From the NCBI GenBank assembly GCA_031265535.1, contig JAISCO010000427.1, forward strand, positions 1 to 5,481: 5,481 nucleotides of DNA. Direction: 5' to 3'. The translations under genes and the position numbers were made by a program. Positions 4,385 to 5,481 of the stretch are shown here, piece by piece. This DNA comes from Spirochaetaceae bacterium. Its GTDB lineage: Bacteria; Spirochaetota; Spirochaetia; Treponematales; Breznakiellaceae. How positions within the stretch are numbered: the stretch's first letter is position 1; the number at the start of each line of letters is the position of its first letter. A model generated the notes under the pieces. That model was not told the DNA's origin, did no database searches, and saw only the letters and a list, made by a program, of their open reading frames with translations.

Positions 4385-5037
4385 GGCTTCCCGATTTTTC
4401 GTTTCCCAGCGGCACGCTGCCCGCGATACTTGGCCGGGCCGCCGAATTCAACGCGTGGATCAAGCGGGTGGCGGCGGAAAACTTCGTCAAGGTCGGCGTT
4501 TCCGGCGAAGGCGAGCCGCGCTATCTGCCGGGCATTCTGGACAGCATAGAAATCAACGACGCGCTTCTGGTTGACGACGCGGGGACCGAAGGCGGGTCCG
4601 GCACGGTAAAGATAATTTCCGGCTGGGCGGACGCGGATGTTACCGTAACGCTTTTGCTGATTGACATTCCGAAAACCGCAAACGAGACGGTAACGCCGCA
4701 TGTCACGCGGTTTGACTGCCTGAAAGAAATAGCGGGCGCTTTCAAACAAATGAAGGACGGCAAACCGAGAGTTTTCGCGATACAGCATCCGCATATTGCC
4801 GCGTGGGGAACGCGGGAGTTTGTTTTCAACAGCCTTAAATCAAGCGAGTCGCGCGGCAAGCGGATAATAACCTGTACGCTTGAGTTTGACGAATTCGACA
4901 GCGCGATTGGGAAAAGCCAAGACCGGCAACTGGGCGCGGCGGCCGGCGCCGCCCTTGTTACATCGGAAAATCCCGTGGTGGCGGACGACACGCGGCGCGG
5001 GCTTGGGAAACTGGAGGCGGACTGTGCAAAATACTGA
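4381..5037 (+). CDS. Phage tail/baseplate protein (gp43/XkdP/DUF6046-like position)
   Basis: This complete 218-residue protein has no signal peptide or membrane segment. GILDSIEINDALLVDD (51-66) is followed by a beta-rich region. The stretch RVFAIQHPHIAAWGTREFVF (129-148), followed by SLKSSESRGK, resembles tail proteins encoded between the tape measure and the hub in contractile-tail phages, such as Mu gp43/DNA-circularisation-type or DUF6046-like proteins. These sit in the baseplate and help connect the tail tube to the hub. An alanine-rich low-complexity piece (about 183-191) precedes the C-terminus. The ATG at 4381 is preceded by GGAG at eight bases. It overlaps the upstream frame by four bases and the downstream hub gene by fourteen, consistent with one operon. 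The exact family is not certain. Confidence 0.65.
   Translation: MRLPDFSFPSGTLPAILGRAAEFNAWIKRVAAENFVKVGVSGEGEPRYLPGILDSIEINDALLVDDAGTEGGSGTVKIISGWADADVTVTLLLIDIPKTANETVTPHVTRFDCLKEIAGAFKQMKDGKPRVFAIQHPHIAAWGTREFVFNSLKSSESRGKRIITCTLEFDEFDSAIGKSQDRQLGAAAGAALVTSENPVVADDTRRGLGKLEADCAKY
5013..5017 (+). promoter_or_regulatory. Shine-Dalgarno GGAGG deciding the GTG start of the hub gene
   Basis: GGAGG ends six bases before GTG at 5024. The in-frame ATG at 5039 is 21 bases away and has no SD of its own, so the GTG is preferred even though it overlaps the previous gene by 14 bases. Confidence 0.65.
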
Positions 5038-5481
5038 AATGCTGCGGCATCCGGTTCTTGAAGTTTCCATCGGCGGGACTGCTGTCGACAAACGCCCGTC
5101 CGAATTCCGCCTTATGACACAGGCCGGATTTCATTCCGTGGCCGCCCGTCTGCGGTATCCCGCCGATTCCGGTATCGGCAAAGCCGGGGACGAAATAACG
5201 GTATCGCTCGCGCAGGATAACAACAGCGGACTGTATTTTACCGGAACGGTTTATTCCGCAAATACTCGCGGGGCGTACCGTGAACTGCTCTTAACTGACA
5301 GCTATAAAAAATTATGCGATACCAATTTTGCCGCCGCCTACCGGAAAGAAAAAGCGGCGGCAATTTTAGACGATATTTTAGGCGCGGCGGGAATAACGGA
5401 AAAATCGGTAACCTGCCCCGGCGTCGAACTGGCGCGGTTTTCAACTCCCGCCATACCCGCAAGAATGTGTATTGATTTGCT
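5024..5481 (+). CDS. Phage baseplate hub protein, gpD/VgrG-like, N-terminal part (runs off window)
   Basis: The frame is open for 152 codons to the right edge with no stop. The start MQNTEMLRHPVLEVSIGG and the segment DEITVSLAQDNNSGLYFTGT (about 60-79) fit the first beta-barrel of the late-control-D/gp44/VgrG hub family, where an F-x-G-x-V strand is common. AAAILDDILGAAGI (about 112-125) fits the helix in which the hub asks for its subunit fold. ARFSTPAIPARMCIDLL at the end resembles the F-S-x-x-x-x-x-x-x-x-I-x-x-L-L element of these hubs. The hub forms the trimeric centre of the baseplate that carries the spike. It follows the gp43-like gene in the expected order for a Mu-like contractile tail. 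The GTG start is chosen on its SD. Completeness cannot be judged. Confidence 0.65.
   Translation, partial: MQNTEMLRHPVLEVSIGGTAVDKRPSEFRLMTQAGFHSVAARLRYPADSGIGKAGDEITVSLAQDNNSGLYFTGTVYSANTRGAYRELLLTDSYKKLCDTNFAAAYRKEKAAAILDDILGAAGITEKSVTCPGVELARFSTPAIPARMCIDL

Noticed and set aside
4094..4794. Long minus-strand frames opposite the tail genes
   Set aside because: They are arginine-rich shadows of GC-rich plus-strand coding sequence; the plus frames show overlapping starts and stops with SD sites and sensible phage-like proteins.

Overview
The window reads as a junction between an integron-type gene-cassette array (about 1-3057, AT-rich, genes on the minus strand) and a GC-richer segment that holds a broken DNA-binding-protein gene and the start of a phage tail/baseplate module (about 3190-5481). 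The attC-like repeat, the AT-rich cassettes in a GC-richer background and the DUF4469-type gene suggest a spirochaete of the Treponema group. That placement rests on remembered sequence style, not on a marker gene, and is tentative.

Cassette region. Two cassettes are read on the minus strand. Cassette 2 (3057 to 1121) carries one CbbX/SpoVK-type AAA+ ATPase with its own promoter, a structured leader and a strong Shine-Dalgarno (SD) sequence. It ends in a complete attC-like site (1293-1115). Cassette 1 (1120 to beyond base 1) carries a two-gene operon: an isoprenylcysteine-methyltransferase-like membrane protein overlapping (ATGA) a secreted DUF2141 protein, again with its own promoter. It ends in a second attC that runs off the window. 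The first 20 bases of the window exactly repeat 1275-1294. Each cassette also has a private pair of complementary ends: 19/23 positions for cassette 2 and 15/18 for cassette 1. They start at the predicted G^TT crossover, so in the excised circle the attC hairpin would reach well past the usual seven-base boxes. This is the most unusual feature seen. No integron integrase is present.

Junction (3059-3189). This is a GC-rich stretch without a believable gene. It has a strong 12-bp hairpin, a small GGAGC/GCTCC hairpin and a 9-bp direct repeat. A short inverted pair of integrase-box-like sequences sits at the cassette border.

Right half. The DUF4469-type gene on the minus strand (3949 to 3190) has a good promoter but needs two single-base corrections, both at G runs, to be read through as 253 residues. 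A 77-bp palindromic element built from 9-bp GATTAC-type units follows. On the plus strand comes a decapitated C-terminal piece of a probable tail tape-measure protein, then a complete tail/baseplate protein, then the N-terminal part of a baseplate hub (gpD/VgrG-like). These three overlap head to tail as in a phage tail operon, and the hub runs off the right edge. Because the upstream part of the tape-measure gene is missing, the tail module looks like a remnant or a rearrangement product.
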